NCBI GenBank assembly: GCA_944385435.1
Contig: CALWXG010000017.1
Coordinates: forward strand, 1 to 42,502
Direction of reading: 5' to 3'
Source: an uncultured Oscillospiraceae bacterium
Lineage (GTDB): Bacteria > Bacillota > Clostridia > Oscillospirales > Oscillospiraceae
DNA: 42,502 bases
The notes beneath the pieces are model-generated. The model was not told the origin of the DNA. It did not search any database and saw only the letters and a list, made by a program, of their open reading frames with translations. Numbering within the stretch: the stretch's first letter is position 1; the number at the start of each line of letters is the position of its first letter. Of the stretch, positions 31,479-40,268 are shown one piece after another. Position numbers and translations under genes: made by a program.

Positions 31479-32888
31479 ATGGATTATACACGAATTGACG
31501 CCAATGGGCAACTGGCTTTTACACAATCTTTCGATTTTTTGATGATCCCGTCTTTCCTGCATGGCTTTCAAAACAACGCCACATCCACAAAGACTGCCAA
31601 ATCCGGAAGAACGGTCTTCTGCTTTGAGGGGATGCTGGATACCTTCGAGGAAGACCGTGTCTGTTCCTGCGGCGCCAAAATGCACATCAATGACCACCCG
31701 GAAATCACGCTGCGGCATCTCCCGTTTGGCAGCAGCCTGAGCTGCGTTCACTTTGAACGCAACCGATATGTGTGCCCCAGATGCGGCAAGACGAAGCTGC
31801 AGCCTATCTGCTTCAAGGCCCCGGGCCACATGATTACAGCAGAGCTTTACCAGTATGTCTGTGATCTGCTTGCAACGAACACCTATAACAACAAAGAGGT
31901 TGCCGAGCTGACCGGCCTTGGCCAAAACACGGTGAAGACCATCGATAGAGGACGGCTGCGCGGCTTATATAGAACCAAGGATGGCAGCCTGATCAAGCCA
32001 GAGAAACCTGCCAAATTCCTGGGTATTGATGAGTTTAAACTACATAACGGATACCGTTATGCCACGCACATCATTGACATGGAGACCGGGCACATCCTGT
32101 GGATCGCAGGCGGCAAGAAGAAACAGGTCGTCTATGACTTTATCGAGCATGTAGGCCTGGAATGGATGAGCCATGTAGAGGCAGTCGCCTGTGATATGAA
32201 CTCTGATTTTCAGGAGGCGTTTGAGGAAAAGTGCCCCCATATCCAGACCGTGTTTGATTACTTCCATATTGTCAAAAACTTCAACGACAAGGTCGTGAGT
32301 GAAGTGCGCAAGGATGAGCAGCGCCGCTTGATCCAGGAAGGCGATCTGGAGGCAGCCAAGGCGCTGAAGAAGGCGAGATATATCCTGACATCCTCCAGGA
32401 CTACCCTCCAGGAAAAGGATGCGCAAGCCGCACAGGAGCACGTCATCCACAAAGGCAGTGACCTGTTCAAAACGCAGGACATTGTCCGTAAGCCAGGTCA
32501 GGAAGAACGCTATGATAAGCTGATTGGAGAGAACAAACTGCTGTTTACACTTGACCTGGTCAAGGAGAAACTTACCCTGGCGTACAAGCAAACGGATGAG
32601 TGCCTCATGGCGCAAGAGGTCATCGGTATTATCGATATTTGCCAGGCCGCAGGCAACCGACATCTGCTGTGGTTTGGGCGTTTCCTCGAAAATCACTTTG
32701 AGGGGATTATTGCGCATGCCACTTATCATATTTCAGCGGGTAAGATCGAGGGCATTAACAACAAAATCAAAACTCTTCGCCGTCAGGGTTACGGGTATCC
32801 AGACGATGAGTATTTCTTCCTGAAACTCTTCGATATGAGCAGGAGATCCTATGTCAGAAATGTCCCATCCCACAGATTTTGTGATTGA
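31479..32888 (+). CDS. ISL3-family transposase
   Basis: A 469-residue, apparently intact transposase. The N-terminus has a zinc ribbon (CSCGAKMH and CPRCGKTKLQ), followed by a helix-turn-helix (LTGLGQNTVKTIDRGRL). The DDE catalytic domain shows GIDEFKLHNGYRYAT, ACDMNSDFQEAF and, near the end, ISAGKIEGINNKIKTLRRQG. ATG at 31479 has AAAGGAG 11 nt upstream. The full length and lack of stops point to a recent, possibly still active, insertion. Confidence 0.93.
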   Translation: MDYTRIDANGQLAFTQSFDFLMIPSFLHGFQNNATSTKTAKSGRTVFCFEGMLDTFEEDRVCSCGAKMHINDHPEITLRHLPFGSSLSCVHFERNRYVCPRCGKTKLQPICFKAPGHMITAELYQYVCDLLATNTYNNKEVAELTGLGQNTVKTIDRGRLRGLYRTKDGSLIKPEKPAKFLGIDEFKLHNGYRYATHIIDMETGHILWIAGGKKKQVVYDFIEHVGLEWMSHVEAVACDMNSDFQEAFEEKCPHIQTVFDYFHIVKNFNDKVVSEVRKDEQRRLIQEGDLEAAKALKKARYILTSSRTTLQEKDAQAAQEHVIHKGSDLFKTQDIVRKPGQEERYDKLIGENKLLFTLDLVKEKLTLAYKQTDECLMAQEVIGIIDICQAAGNRHLLWFGRFLENHFEGIIAHATYHISAGKIEGINNKIKTLRRQGYGYPDDEYFFLKLFDMSRRSYVRNVPSHRFCD

Positions 32889-32893
32889 GCCAT

Positions 32894-32918
32894 AAAAATC
32901 CAAATATATAGGATTTTT
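32894..32918. terminator. Hairpin after the ISL3 element
   Basis: AAAAATCC (32894-32901) pairs with GGATTTTT (32911-32918) across a 9-nt AT loop, starting two bases beyond the IS right end. Confidence 0.45.
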
Positions 32919-33030
32919 CAAGAACAGAAATAATCAGACGCGGCGCTGGAAGAAAGATAAGCTTGTCTGACAAGCCTCATGTTAACATATCGATTCATTG
33001 GTTGCAAGAGCGGTTCAAGTCCGTTGATAT

Positions 33031-33057
33031 CGGCTCCGGTTTCCGCAGCCGTTTTTT
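33031..33057 (+). terminator. Intrinsic terminator upstream of the M16 peptidase gene
   Basis: CGGCTCCGG-TTT-CCGCAGCCG forms a 9-bp stem with one mismatch and is followed by TTTTTT (33052-33057). No gene is visible that it would serve in 32919-33261; it may be left from sequence removed by the insertion. The sequence before it contains GGTTCAAGTCC, tRNA T-loop-like, without a tRNA around it. Confidence 0.65.
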
Positions 33058-33261
33058 CCAATGGAGTATTTTGAGAGGTTGGCACAAGTCAACTACGTAT
33101 TCATGTTGAGACATTCTGACAGAGTGAAAACGAAAAACCTTGAGACGGGGCTATGGACTTTAGACCTGCTATGCGATAAGATATCAGACAAGACACATAA
33201 TAGAGAAACCCGGAGCGGAGGAAGAGCGTACCGGGAATCCAATCTGATGAGGAGATGAAGT

Positions 33262-36159
33262 ATGGAGACAGAGATCAAACTTCACGTTTTTTCTATTTTG
33301 CGGGAGCAGAAACTGGAAGAGCTGCAGGCGGTGCTGCATCACCTGCGTCATGAGAAGACCGGGCTGGAGGTGGTCTGGCTGGAGCGTGAGGAGGAGAATA
33401 AAACCTTCGGCATCGCCTTTCAGACCATCCCGGAGGACAACACCGGCGTATTTCATATTCTGGAGCACTCAGTGCTGTGCGGATCGGACCGGTACCCGGT
33501 GAAGGAGCCCTTTGTGGAGCTGCTCAAGCACTCCATGAACACCTTTCTCAATGCCATGACCTTTCCGGATAAGACGTTTTACCCCGTGTCCAGCCGGAAT
33601 GAGAAGGATTTCCTCAACCTGATGCGGATCTATCTGGATGCGGTGTTCTGTCCGCTGATCTACAGCCGTCAGGCCATCTTCCAACAGGAGGGCTGGCACT
33701 ATGAGTTTGACCAGGAGGGACGGCCCGGCTACAAGGGTGTGGTATTCAACGAGATGAAGGGTGCCTACGCCGACGTGGATCAGCTTGCTGCCCGGGCGGT
33801 GAGTCAGGCTCTGTTCCCGGACACCTGCTACCGCTTCGAGTCCGGGGGTGATCCCGCCCACATCCCGGACCTTGCCTACGAACAGTTCCTGGACAGCCAC
33901 CGCCGGTGCTATTCCCCCTCCAACGCCTATGTGTTCCTGGACGGGGCGGTGGAGCTGGAGACGGTGCTGGCCATTCTGGATGGGGAGTACCTGAGCGGCA
34001 TGGAGCGGGGAGAGCGGCTCTCGCCCCCCGCCATGCAGGCCCCGGTCCGGGCGGAGACCCGGCAGGTGGAGTTTGAGCTGCCGCCGGAGGAGAGCGGGGA
34101 CAAACGCTGCCGGCTGGTGTGGGGCAGTGTGGTGGGCGCCTATGACCGGAGGGAAAAACTCACCGCCATGCGGGTGCTGGCCAGTGTGCTGTGCGGAGAC
34201 AACCAGGCACCCCTGTGCCGGGCGGTGCTGTCCCGGGGGCTGGCGGAGTCGGTGACGCTGCAGGTGTCAGACGAGGTCAGCCAGCCCTGGATTCAGCTGG
34301 AGGCCCGGAACCTGGCCCGGGAGGATATGGACCAGGTGGAGCGGGTCCTCTTCGATGAGCTGGAGCGGCTGGCCCGGGAGGGCCTGGACCGCCGCCGGCT
34401 GGAGTCCGCCCTGGCCAACCTGGAGTTCCAGATGCGGGAGCGGGATTATGGCTTTTATCCCCAGGGGCTGATGTTCGGCTTCCAGGTGCTGGACAGCTGG
34501 ATGCGGGGCGGCCGGCCCGAGGCCAATCTGGAGGTGGGCGGCCTGTTCGACGCGCTGCGGGAGAAGATGGAACAGGGCTATTTTGAGGATCTGATCCGGG
34601 AGGTGCTGCTGGAGCGGCCCCACAGCTGCAAGGTGGAGCTGCTGCCCTCCCGCACCGCCGGGGAAGAGCGCCGCCAGGCGGAGGCGGACCGGCTGGCCCG
34701 GGAGGCCGCGGCGTGGAGCGAGGCGGACCGGCAGGCATTGCTGGCGCAGCAGCGAGCTTTGGAGGACTGGCAGAACAGCGCGGACACCCCGGAGCAGCTG
34801 GCCGCACTGCCCCATCTGGAGCGGTCCGACCTGTCCCGGGAGCCGGTGGCTCTGCCCACCCGGATGGATGCGGTGGACGGCGTGCCCCTGCTGCGCCATG
34901 AGGTGCCCGCCTCGGGCGTGGTGTACCTCAACCTGTATTTTGATGCGGAGGGATATGCGGAGGAGGAGCTGTCCTGCCTGTCCCTCCTGTGCCGCCTGCT
35001 GGGCCGGGTGGACACCCGGGAGCACACCGCCGAGGAGCTGGGGATCCGGATGCGGCTGCTGTGCGGCAGTATGAGCTGCTATGTATCCTCCTATGAGGTC
35101 TTCCGGCAGCCGGGGACGTGCCGGACGAAGCTGTGCGTCTGTTTCAGCACCCTTGAGCACAACCTGGACTCCGCCCTGGAGCTGGTGGGCGAGCTGCTCA
35201 CCCAAAGCCGTTTCGAGCAGGAGCGGGAGATCCAGGATGTGCTCAAGCAGAACAAGATGAAGATGTTCCAGCAGATCGTCATGTCCGGCAACTCCATCGC
35301 CCTGGGCCGGGTGGCCGCCCAGACCTGCGCGGCGTCGGTGGCCCAGGAGTACGCCGGCGGCTTCGCCTACTACCAGTGGCTGAAGGGCTGGGAGGAACAG
35401 TGGGACTGGCCCAGACTGAAGGAAATGCTGAGCGGATTGTACCGCCGGGTCTTCGGCCGGGGCGGCCTCACCGTCAGCGTCACCGGCACACCCCGGCAGG
35501 ATGCGGCCCCCAGCCTGGCGCGGCTGCTGCAGCGCCTGCCCCAGAGGACGGCGCAGTCCGGCGGAGAGACGGGGCTGAAGCCCTGGGGCCGGCGGCTGGA
35601 GGGGATCGAGATCCCCGCGGACGTGTCCTTTGCCTGCCTGGGCGGAGCGCTGGGGGCGTCGGACGGCGCCTGGTCCGGGACGTGGAATCTGGCGGCCAAA
35701 GTGGTGGGCCTGAGTTACCTGTGGAATGCGATCCGGGTGCAGGGCGGGGCCTACGGCACCGGCCTGTATCTCCGGGACCTGAGCTTTGCGGGGTGCTATT
35801 CCTACCGGGACCCCAACGCGGCCCGCTCCCTGGACTGCTACCGCCAGGCGGCGGCGTTCCTGCGGGAGTTCTGCGCCGGCAAGCCGGATCTCACCGGCTT
35901 TATCATCGGCGCCGTCTCCGACGGGGAGCCGCTGATGACCCCCAGAATGAAGGGCATGACTGCGGACAGCCAGTACTGGCGGGATCTGAGCTGGGAGCAG
36001 CGGTGCCGGCTGCGCCGGGAACTGCTGGAGGCCGGCCCGGAGCAGTTGGCCGGCCTGGCCGACGCCCTGGAGCGGGTGATGAACGGGGGCGGCGTGTGTG
36101 TGATCGGCCCCCGGGGCCAGCTGGACCAGTGCGGACTGGATGAAATTTTGAGCGTGTAA
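33262..36159 (+). CDS. M16C zinc metallopeptidase (presequence protease-like)
   Basis: A 965-residue inverzincin of the PreP/Cym1 type, full length for the family (about 970). The zinc-binding HxxEH lies in VFHILEHSVLCGSDRYPVKEPF near residue 67, with the distal Glu in GVVFNEMKGAYAD. The two halves each hold paired M16 domains, linked by a helical hairpin. Bacterial members degrade peptides in the cytoplasm; there is no signal peptide. ATG at 33262 has GAGGAG 8 nt upstream. It is followed 12 nt later by the cysteine desulfidase gene, so the two are probably co-transcribed. Confidence 0.93.
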   Translation: METEIKLHVFSILREQKLEELQAVLHHLRHEKTGLEVVWLEREEENKTFGIAFQTIPEDNTGVFHILEHSVLCGSDRYPVKEPFVELLKHSMNTFLNAMTFPDKTFYPVSSRNEKDFLNLMRIYLDAVFCPLIYSRQAIFQQEGWHYEFDQEGRPGYKGVVFNEMKGAYADVDQLAARAVSQALFPDTCYRFESGGDPAHIPDLAYEQFLDSHRRCYSPSNAYVFLDGAVELETVLAILDGEYLSGMERGERLSPPAMQAPVRAETRQVEFELPPEESGDKRCRLVWGSVVGAYDRREKLTAMRVLASVLCGDNQAPLCRAVLSRGLAESVTLQVSDEVSQPWIQLEARNLAREDMDQVERVLFDELERLAREGLDRRRLESALANLEFQMRERDYGFYPQGLMFGFQVLDSWMRGGRPEANLEVGGLFDALREKMEQGYFEDLIREVLLERPHSCKVELLPSRTAGEERRQAEADRLAREAAAWSEADRQALLAQQRALEDWQNSADTPEQLAALPHLERSDLSREPVALPTRMDAVDGVPLLRHEVPASGVVYLNLYFDAEGYAEEELSCLSLLCRLLGRVDTREHTAEELGIRMRLLCGSMSCYVSSYEVFRQPGTCRTKLCVCFSTLEHNLDSALELVGELLTQSRFEQEREIQDVLKQNKMKMFQQIVMSGNSIALGRVAAQTCAASVAQEYAGGFAYYQWLKGWEEQWDWPRLKEMLSGLYRRVFGRGGLTVSVTGTPRQDAAPSLARLLQRLPQRTAQSGGETGLKPWGRRLEGIEIPADVSFACLGGALGASDGAWSGTWNLAAKVVGLSYLWNAIRVQGGAYGTGLYLRDLSFAGCYSYRDPNAARSLDCYRQAAAFLREFCAGKPDLTGFIIGAVSDGEPLMTPRMKGMTADSQYWRDLSWEQRCRLRRELLEAGPEQLAGLADALERVMNGGGVCVIGPRGQLDQCGLDEILSV

Positions 36160-36171
36160 GGTGAGAATGGA

Positions 36172-37449
36172 ATGGACAGACACAGTTACGAGGAATATAT
36201 CAGAATTCTGGAAGAAGAGCTGGTGCCCGCCATGGGCTGTACGGAGCCCATTGCCGTGGCCTATGCCGCTGCCCTGGCCCGGTCCGCTCTGGGCTGTATG
36301 CCGGACCGGGCGGTGGTGAAGGCCAGCGCCAACATCATCAAAAATGTGAAGAGCGTGGTGGTGCCCAACACCGGCGGGCTGCGGGGGATTCCCGCCGCAG
36401 CCGCCGCGGGGATTGCGGTGGGCCGGGAGGAGAAGAAGCTGGAGGTGCTCTCCCAGGTGACCCAGGAACAGATCGGGGAGATCCAGGCCATGCTGGATCG
36501 GCTGGACTGCACCGTGGAGCAGGCGGACAACGGCCACATCTTTTACATCGGGGTGTCCCTGTCCGGCGACGGCCACACCGCCTGGGTGGAGATCGCGGAC
36601 CACCACACCAATGTCACCGCCATAGAGCGGGACGGGCAGATGCTCAGCCAGAAGGCGGGGGAGGACTGGGAGCCCAAGCAGGCCGCAGACCGGAACCTGC
36701 TCACGGTGGAGCAGATTGTGGAGTTCGCCGACTGCGTGGACATCGAGGACATCCGGGAGGTACTCCAGCGGCAGATCGACTGCAACACCGCCATTGCCGA
36801 GGAGGGGCTGCGGGGCAACTACGGGGCCAGGATCGGGAGCATTCTGCTCCAGGCCTACGGGGACAGCGTCCACAACCGGGCCAAGGCCTATGCCGCGGCG
36901 GGGTCGGACGGGCGGATGAACGGCTGTGAGCTGCCGGTGGTCATCAACTCCGGCAGCGGCAACCAGGGGCTCACCGCCTCCCTGCCGGTGATCATCTACG
37001 CACAGGAACTGGGCTCCAGCCGGGAGGAGCTGTACCGGGCTCTGGCGGTGTCCAACCTGGTGACCATCCACCTGAAGACCGGAATCGGGCCCCTGTCCGC
37101 CTATTGCGGAGCCACCAGCGCCGGCTGCGGCGCGGGAGCCGGCGTGACCTATCTCTACGGCGGGCGGTTCCATGAGATTGCCCACACCATCGTCAATGCC
37201 CTGGCCATCAACTCCGGCATGATCTGCGATGGAGCCAAGGCCAGCTGCGCGGCCAAGATCGCCTCCGCGGTGGAAGCGGGCCTGCTGGGCATGCAGATGC
37301 AGCGCAACGGCAGCCAGTTCTACGGCGGGGACGGCATCATCGTCAAAGGGGTGGAAAACACCATCCGCAATGTCTGCGAGCTGGCAAGGGACGGCATGCG
37401 GGAGACGGATCACACCATCATCCAGATGATGATCAACTCCTGTATGTGA
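36172..37449 (+). CDS. cyuA: L-cysteine desulfidase, CyuA-like (UPF0597)
   Basis: A 425-residue protein of the serine dehydratase alpha-chain-like family. The Fe-S cluster cysteines lie in AMGCTEPIAVAYA, CGATSAGCGAGAG and CDGAKASCA, and the substrate loop is NSGSGNQGLTA. CyuA breaks cysteine down to pyruvate, ammonia and sulfide under anaerobic conditions. ATG is at 36172 with an AAGGTGAG site. Placement after a peptidase and before an ABC-class ATPase suggests a peptide or cysteine breakdown operon. Sulfide release could also feed cluster and cofactor assembly. Confidence 0.9.
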   Translation: MDRHSYEEYIRILEEELVPAMGCTEPIAVAYAAALARSALGCMPDRAVVKASANIIKNVKSVVVPNTGGLRGIPAAAAAGIAVGREEKKLEVLSQVTQEQIGEIQAMLDRLDCTVEQADNGHIFYIGVSLSGDGHTAWVEIADHHTNVTAIERDGQMLSQKAGEDWEPKQAADRNLLTVEQIVEFADCVDIEDIREVLQRQIDCNTAIAEEGLRGNYGARIGSILLQAYGDSVHNRAKAYAAAGSDGRMNGCELPVVINSGSGNQGLTASLPVIIYAQELGSSREELYRALAVSNLVTIHLKTGIGPLSAYCGATSAGCGAGAGVTYLYGGRFHEIAHTIVNALAINSGMICDGAKASCAAKIASAVEAGLLGMQMQRNGSQFYGGDGIIVKGVENTIRNVCELARDGMRETDHTIIQMMINSCM

Positions 37450-37469
37450 CGGTGCGGAGGAGGAGATTC

Positions 37470-39173
37470 ATGCAGACAGCCTCAGAACTGAGAGACCTGC
37501 TGGCCCGGATCGACCGCAGGGGCTATCCGGCCTACAAGGAGACCCGGGGAATGTACCGGTTCCCGGACTACCTGCTGTCCATTGACCATGTCCAGGGCGA
37601 CCCGTTTGCGGCGCCCTCCCGTCTGAGCATCCGGGTGAGCGGCGCCAAGGCGGGCTTTCCGCCCTCGCTCTATCGCCTGCCCTGCCAGCGCGTCGCCCTG
37701 CAGGACGCCCTCACCCGCCGGTTCGGGGCCCTGACGGCCAAGGCCTCCTTTCAGGCCAAAGGGTCAGGCCACAGCGGGCTTATCGGCGTGAGCCGGTGCG
37801 GGCAGCAGGTGCTGGAGCGCACCGCCTGCACCCTGGACCCGGACAGCGGAGAGCTCACCATGCGCCTGGAGGTGGGGTTCCCTGCCAACGGCAGGACCAT
37901 CAACGCCCGGGAGCTGGAGAAAATCCTGTTTGATCTGCTGCCCGGCTGTGTCCGGGGCGCACTGCTGTACGCCAGTCTGGACGCCGGACAGCTGCGGGCT
38001 GTGGCGGATCTGGCAGAGGATCAGCAGGCCATCCGTCAGGCTCTGCCGGAGCTGGGCCTGTGCGCCTTTGTGGCGGACGGCAGCATCCTGCCCAGAGCCT
38101 CCGGCGTGTCCGATCTGCCCATGAAGGGCGCCGTGCCCTTCCGCACCCCGCCGGAGCGGAAGGTGGAGCTGACGCTGCCCCACCGGGGAAAACTCACCGG
38201 TATGGGCATTCCCAGGGGAGTGACCCTCATAGTGGGGGGCGGCTACCACGGGAAATCCACCCTGCTCCGGGCCCTGGAACTGGGGGTGTACAACCACATC
38301 GCCGGGGACGGCAGGGAGTACGTCATCACCGATGACACCGCGGTAAAGGTGCGCGCGGAGGACGGGCGCAGCATCTGCAATACGGACATCTCCCTGTTCA
38401 TCCGCAACCTGCCCAACGGCAAGGACACGGTGCATTTCACCACCCAGGATGCCAGCGGCAGCACGTCCCAGGCGGCCAATGTGGTGGAGGCCATGGAGGC
38501 GGGCAGCCGGCTGCTGCTCATGGATGAGGACACCAGCGCCACCAACTTCATGGTCCGGGATGAGCTGATGCAGCGGGTGATCCGCCGGGACAAGGAGCCC
38601 ATCACCCCCTTCCTGGAGCGGGTGCGGGAGCTGTATGAGCGGTTCGGCGTCTCCACCATTCTGGTGGCGGGCAGTTCCGGCGCCTTTTTCCGCGTGGCAG
38701 ACCACATCATTCAGATGGACAACTACGTGCCCCGGGAGATCACCCGGCTGGCCAAAGAGGAGGCGGCGCGGGATCCGGACCGGAGAGACAAGCCGGAACC
38801 GGCAGACCCGCCCCGGTTTGACCGCAGCCCGATGCCGTCTCCGGAATTCCGGAAGGGGGAACGGGTCAAGCTCAAGACCATGGGGCGGGACGGCGTGTCC
38901 CTGAACCGGGAGAGCGTGGATTTGCGGGCGGTGGAACAGCTGACGGATGCGGAACAGACGGCAGCACTGGGATACAGCTTGCTGTATGCCCAGCGTTGCC
39001 TGATGGATGGGAAGAAGAGCGTGCGCCAGCTGGCCGGGGAGCTGGAGCGGCTGCTGGAGCAAAGAGGGCTGGCGGCCCTGTGCGAGAGCCCGGGCAATAT
39101 CGCGGCCCTGGCCCGGCCCAGAAAGCAGGAGATCCTGGCCTGCCTGAACCGATACCGGGGGCTGCGGGTATAA
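37470..39173 (+). CDS. Predicted ATPase of the ABC class (PF09818-like)
   Basis: A 567-residue cytoplasmic protein with Walker A GGGYHGKSTLLRALE, the family hallmark QDASGSTSQAANVVEAMEAG (signature-like), and Walker B LLLMDEDTSATNFMVRD. No membrane helices are seen, and no permease is nearby. The family is broadly conserved but its function is not known. ATG at 37470 has GGAGGAGG 6 nt upstream; an earlier in-frame start is rejected because it overlaps the desulfidase stop and this site. Confidence 0.9.
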   Translation: MQTASELRDLLARIDRRGYPAYKETRGMYRFPDYLLSIDHVQGDPFAAPSRLSIRVSGAKAGFPPSLYRLPCQRVALQDALTRRFGALTAKASFQAKGSGHSGLIGVSRCGQQVLERTACTLDPDSGELTMRLEVGFPANGRTINARELEKILFDLLPGCVRGALLYASLDAGQLRAVADLAEDQQAIRQALPELGLCAFVADGSILPRASGVSDLPMKGAVPFRTPPERKVELTLPHRGKLTGMGIPRGVTLIVGGGYHGKSTLLRALELGVYNHIAGDGREYVITDDTAVKVRAEDGRSICNTDISLFIRNLPNGKDTVHFTTQDASGSTSQAANVVEAMEAGSRLLLMDEDTSATNFMVRDELMQRVIRRDKEPITPFLERVRELYERFGVSTILVAGSSGAFFRVADHIIQMDNYVPREITRLAKEEAARDPDRRDKPEPADPPRFDRSPMPSPEFRKGERVKLKTMGRDGVSLNRESVDLRAVEQLTDAEQTAALGYSLLYAQRCLMDGKKSVRQLAGELERLLEQRGLAALCESPGNIAALARPRKQEILACLNRYRGLRV

Positions 39174-39214
39174 CCCGGGAGACATCCCTGCCCGGGCAAA
39201 ACAGAACCGGACAC

Positions 39215-39249
39215 AAAAAAACAGGCGGCGCCCGAAAGGGCGCCGCCTG
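39215..39249 (-). terminator. Terminator of secG
   Basis: CAGGCGGCGCCC-GAAA-GGGCGCCGCCTG is a 12-bp stem with a tetraloop. On the minus strand it is followed by seven T, a strong intrinsic terminator. It also lies 48 nt past the ATPase gene on the plus strand. Confidence 0.9.
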
Positions 39250-39266
39250 CTGCGGTCAGGGGAAGA

Positions 39267-39506
39267 TCAGCTCACGAAGCAGATCACCAGGGTCAGGACC
39301 AGGAACACGATAGCAACCCACTTGGTCATCTTGGCCATGCGGGCATCGGCGGACTTGGCCTTGTTCTTGGACAGGAAGGTGTCGGCACCGCCGGCGATGG
39401 CGCCGGACAGGCCGGCGCTCTTGCCGGACTGGAGCATTACGATGGCGATGAGAGCCAGCGCAACAATGAAGTAAATAATGGACAAAATCAGCTGGGCAGT
39501 GGTCAT
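39267..39506 (-). CDS. secG: Preprotein translocase subunit SecG
   Basis: A 79-residue protein with two transmembrane helices (about 5-25 and 58-77) and the family loop VMLQSGKSAGLSGAIAGGADTFLSKNKAKSAD-like region. It is part of the SecYEG channel. ATG at 39504-39506 has AAAGGA about 10 nt upstream. Single-gene transcript with its own promoter and terminator. Confidence 0.95.
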   Translation of the reverse strand: MTTAQLILSIIYFIVALALIAIVMLQSGKSAGLSGAIAGGADTFLSKNKAKSADARMAKMTKWVAIVFLVLTLVICFVS

Positions 39507-39571
39507 GCTATTCAATCCTTTCGGTTGTATGATCGTCAAATGGGCGCAACAGCCCCGTGCAGGTAACAAAT

Positions 39572-39600
39572 ATCTTAGCATACTCCGCGGTAAAAGGCAA
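39572..39600 (-). promoter_or_regulatory. Promoter of secG
   Basis: Read leftward, TTGCCT (39595-39600), a 17-nt gap and TAAGAT (39572-39577), with TGC before the -10. Start codon about 65 nt downstream. Confidence 0.65.
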
Positions 39601-39636
39601 GAGTTTTTTTCTTGAAACACAATCCTGGATAAGCCG

Positions 39637-39879
39637 GTGAGATGCTGTCATATCCAGCATGTTCCCCGGAAAACATTCCGAGCAGATGGGCTCCTGTATC
39701 TCAAGATTGTAGGCATAGATCACAGAGATGTCCCGGGATCCTTTCACCTTCGCCTTCCTAGAAAAATTGGACAGACTGTTTACCTTGCTCTCGTTGGATT
39801 TCAAGGCCCCATCCGCAATCAGATGGTGACCCTGCTCCACGCTGGCCGCACGGCCCATAATATAAATGATTGCGGGCAT
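39637..39879 (-). pseudogene. IS4/IS1634-type transposase internal fragment
   Basis: The minus-strand frame reads IADGALKSNESKVNSLSNFS, then RKAKVKGSRDISVIYAYNLE and EPICSECFPGNMLDMTAS. This is the conserved segment of IS4/IS1634-like transposases around one catalytic Asp (consensus DGTLK, SRKARVKG, DISVLYAYDLE, PICAEVFPGN, LDxxSY). Both ends are missing. The fragment stops just upstream of the secG promoter. Confidence 0.65.
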
Positions 39880-39945
39880 ACGCCGCCTTCATTTTACCCG
39901 GAGGAGATCTGATTCGAAAATTTCTTGTTGTTATGTGTTGATTTC

Positions 39946-40045
39946 TATGGTACAATACCCTCATAGCAGTTTTTCCTTTCTGTGTGGTCTTCTGTTAGGG
40001 GTAACATTACGATACCACAGAATCGCAAAACTGCTATCTTTTTTT
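39946..40045 (+). promoter_or_regulatory. Short transcript unit: promoter plus attenuator-like terminator
   Basis: A -10 TACAAT (39951-39956) with TTGTTA 17 nt before it would start RNA near 39963. There ATAGCAGTTTT begins (39963-39973) and pairs with AAAACTGCTAT (40027-40037), followed by seven T (40039-40045). The transcript of about 80 nt would be a folded leader or small RNA. It lies upstream of fic and could attenuate it. Confidence 0.5.
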
Positions 40046-40109
40046 GATCTTTACGGTTACAAGGAGCACCTTTGTTCCGTTAGCCACCGCGCTAGCGGTT
40101 TGGTACAAT

Positions 40110-40150
40110 AAGCGCAGAGCATTTCTGCGATGCAAAAATGCTCTGCGCTT
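40110..40150. terminator. Strong hairpin upstream of fic
   Basis: A perfect 15-bp stem AAGCGCAGAGCATTT with its complement (40110-40124 and 40136-40150). It directly follows a second TGGTACAAT box (40101-40109), so it may be another short promoter-hairpin module. Confidence 0.55.
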
Positions 40151-40227
40151 GATACACTACAGCCGACCGCCGTTGCCGGTCTTTGCCGGTGTATCCGGCA
40201 AGTCAGCCGCTTTGCGACTGATAACTG

Positions 40228-40236
40228 TGGTACAAT
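40228..40236 (+). promoter_or_regulatory. Extended -10 promoter of fic
   Basis: TGGTACAAT is the third copy of the same box in 300 bp and lies 33 nt before the fic start. No good -35 is seen at 17 nt. Confidence 0.45.
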
Positions 40237-40268
40237 GAGAAAAAGACTTGCAGATAAGGAGGGCTATC

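Larger units (their letters stand above)
31376..32891 (+). mobile_element. ISL3-family insertion sequence
   Basis: The element holds one intact transposase gene. The right end reads, inward, GGCTCAATCACAAAATCTGTG, a typical ISL3 terminus. A GGCTCAGGAG at 31376 is the best left end, matching for six bases only, so that boundary is uncertain. No direct 8-bp target repeat is seen, which suggests later rearrangement. It abuts the truncated GH65 gene. Confidence 0.65.

Noticed and set aside
31236-31925. Extension of the GH65 reading frame upstream through the ISL3 element
   Set aside because: That part is the antisense of an intact transposase gene and has no GH65 similarity.
32990-33040. Possible tRNA because of GGTTCAAGTCC with flanking pairing bases
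   Set aside because: The T-arm-like piece has no matching acceptor 5' strand, D arm or anticodon arm upstream, and the 3' side is taken up by a terminator hairpin.
33061-33258. Plus-strand 65-codon frame before the M16 peptidase
   Set aside because: It has no ribosome-binding site or homology that I can see, and it lies in an AT-rich scar next to the IS.
40044-40238. Plus-strand 64-codon frame in the fic leader
   Set aside because: It runs through the 15-bp hairpin and the last promoter box and has no ribosome-binding site, so a non-coding leader is more likely.
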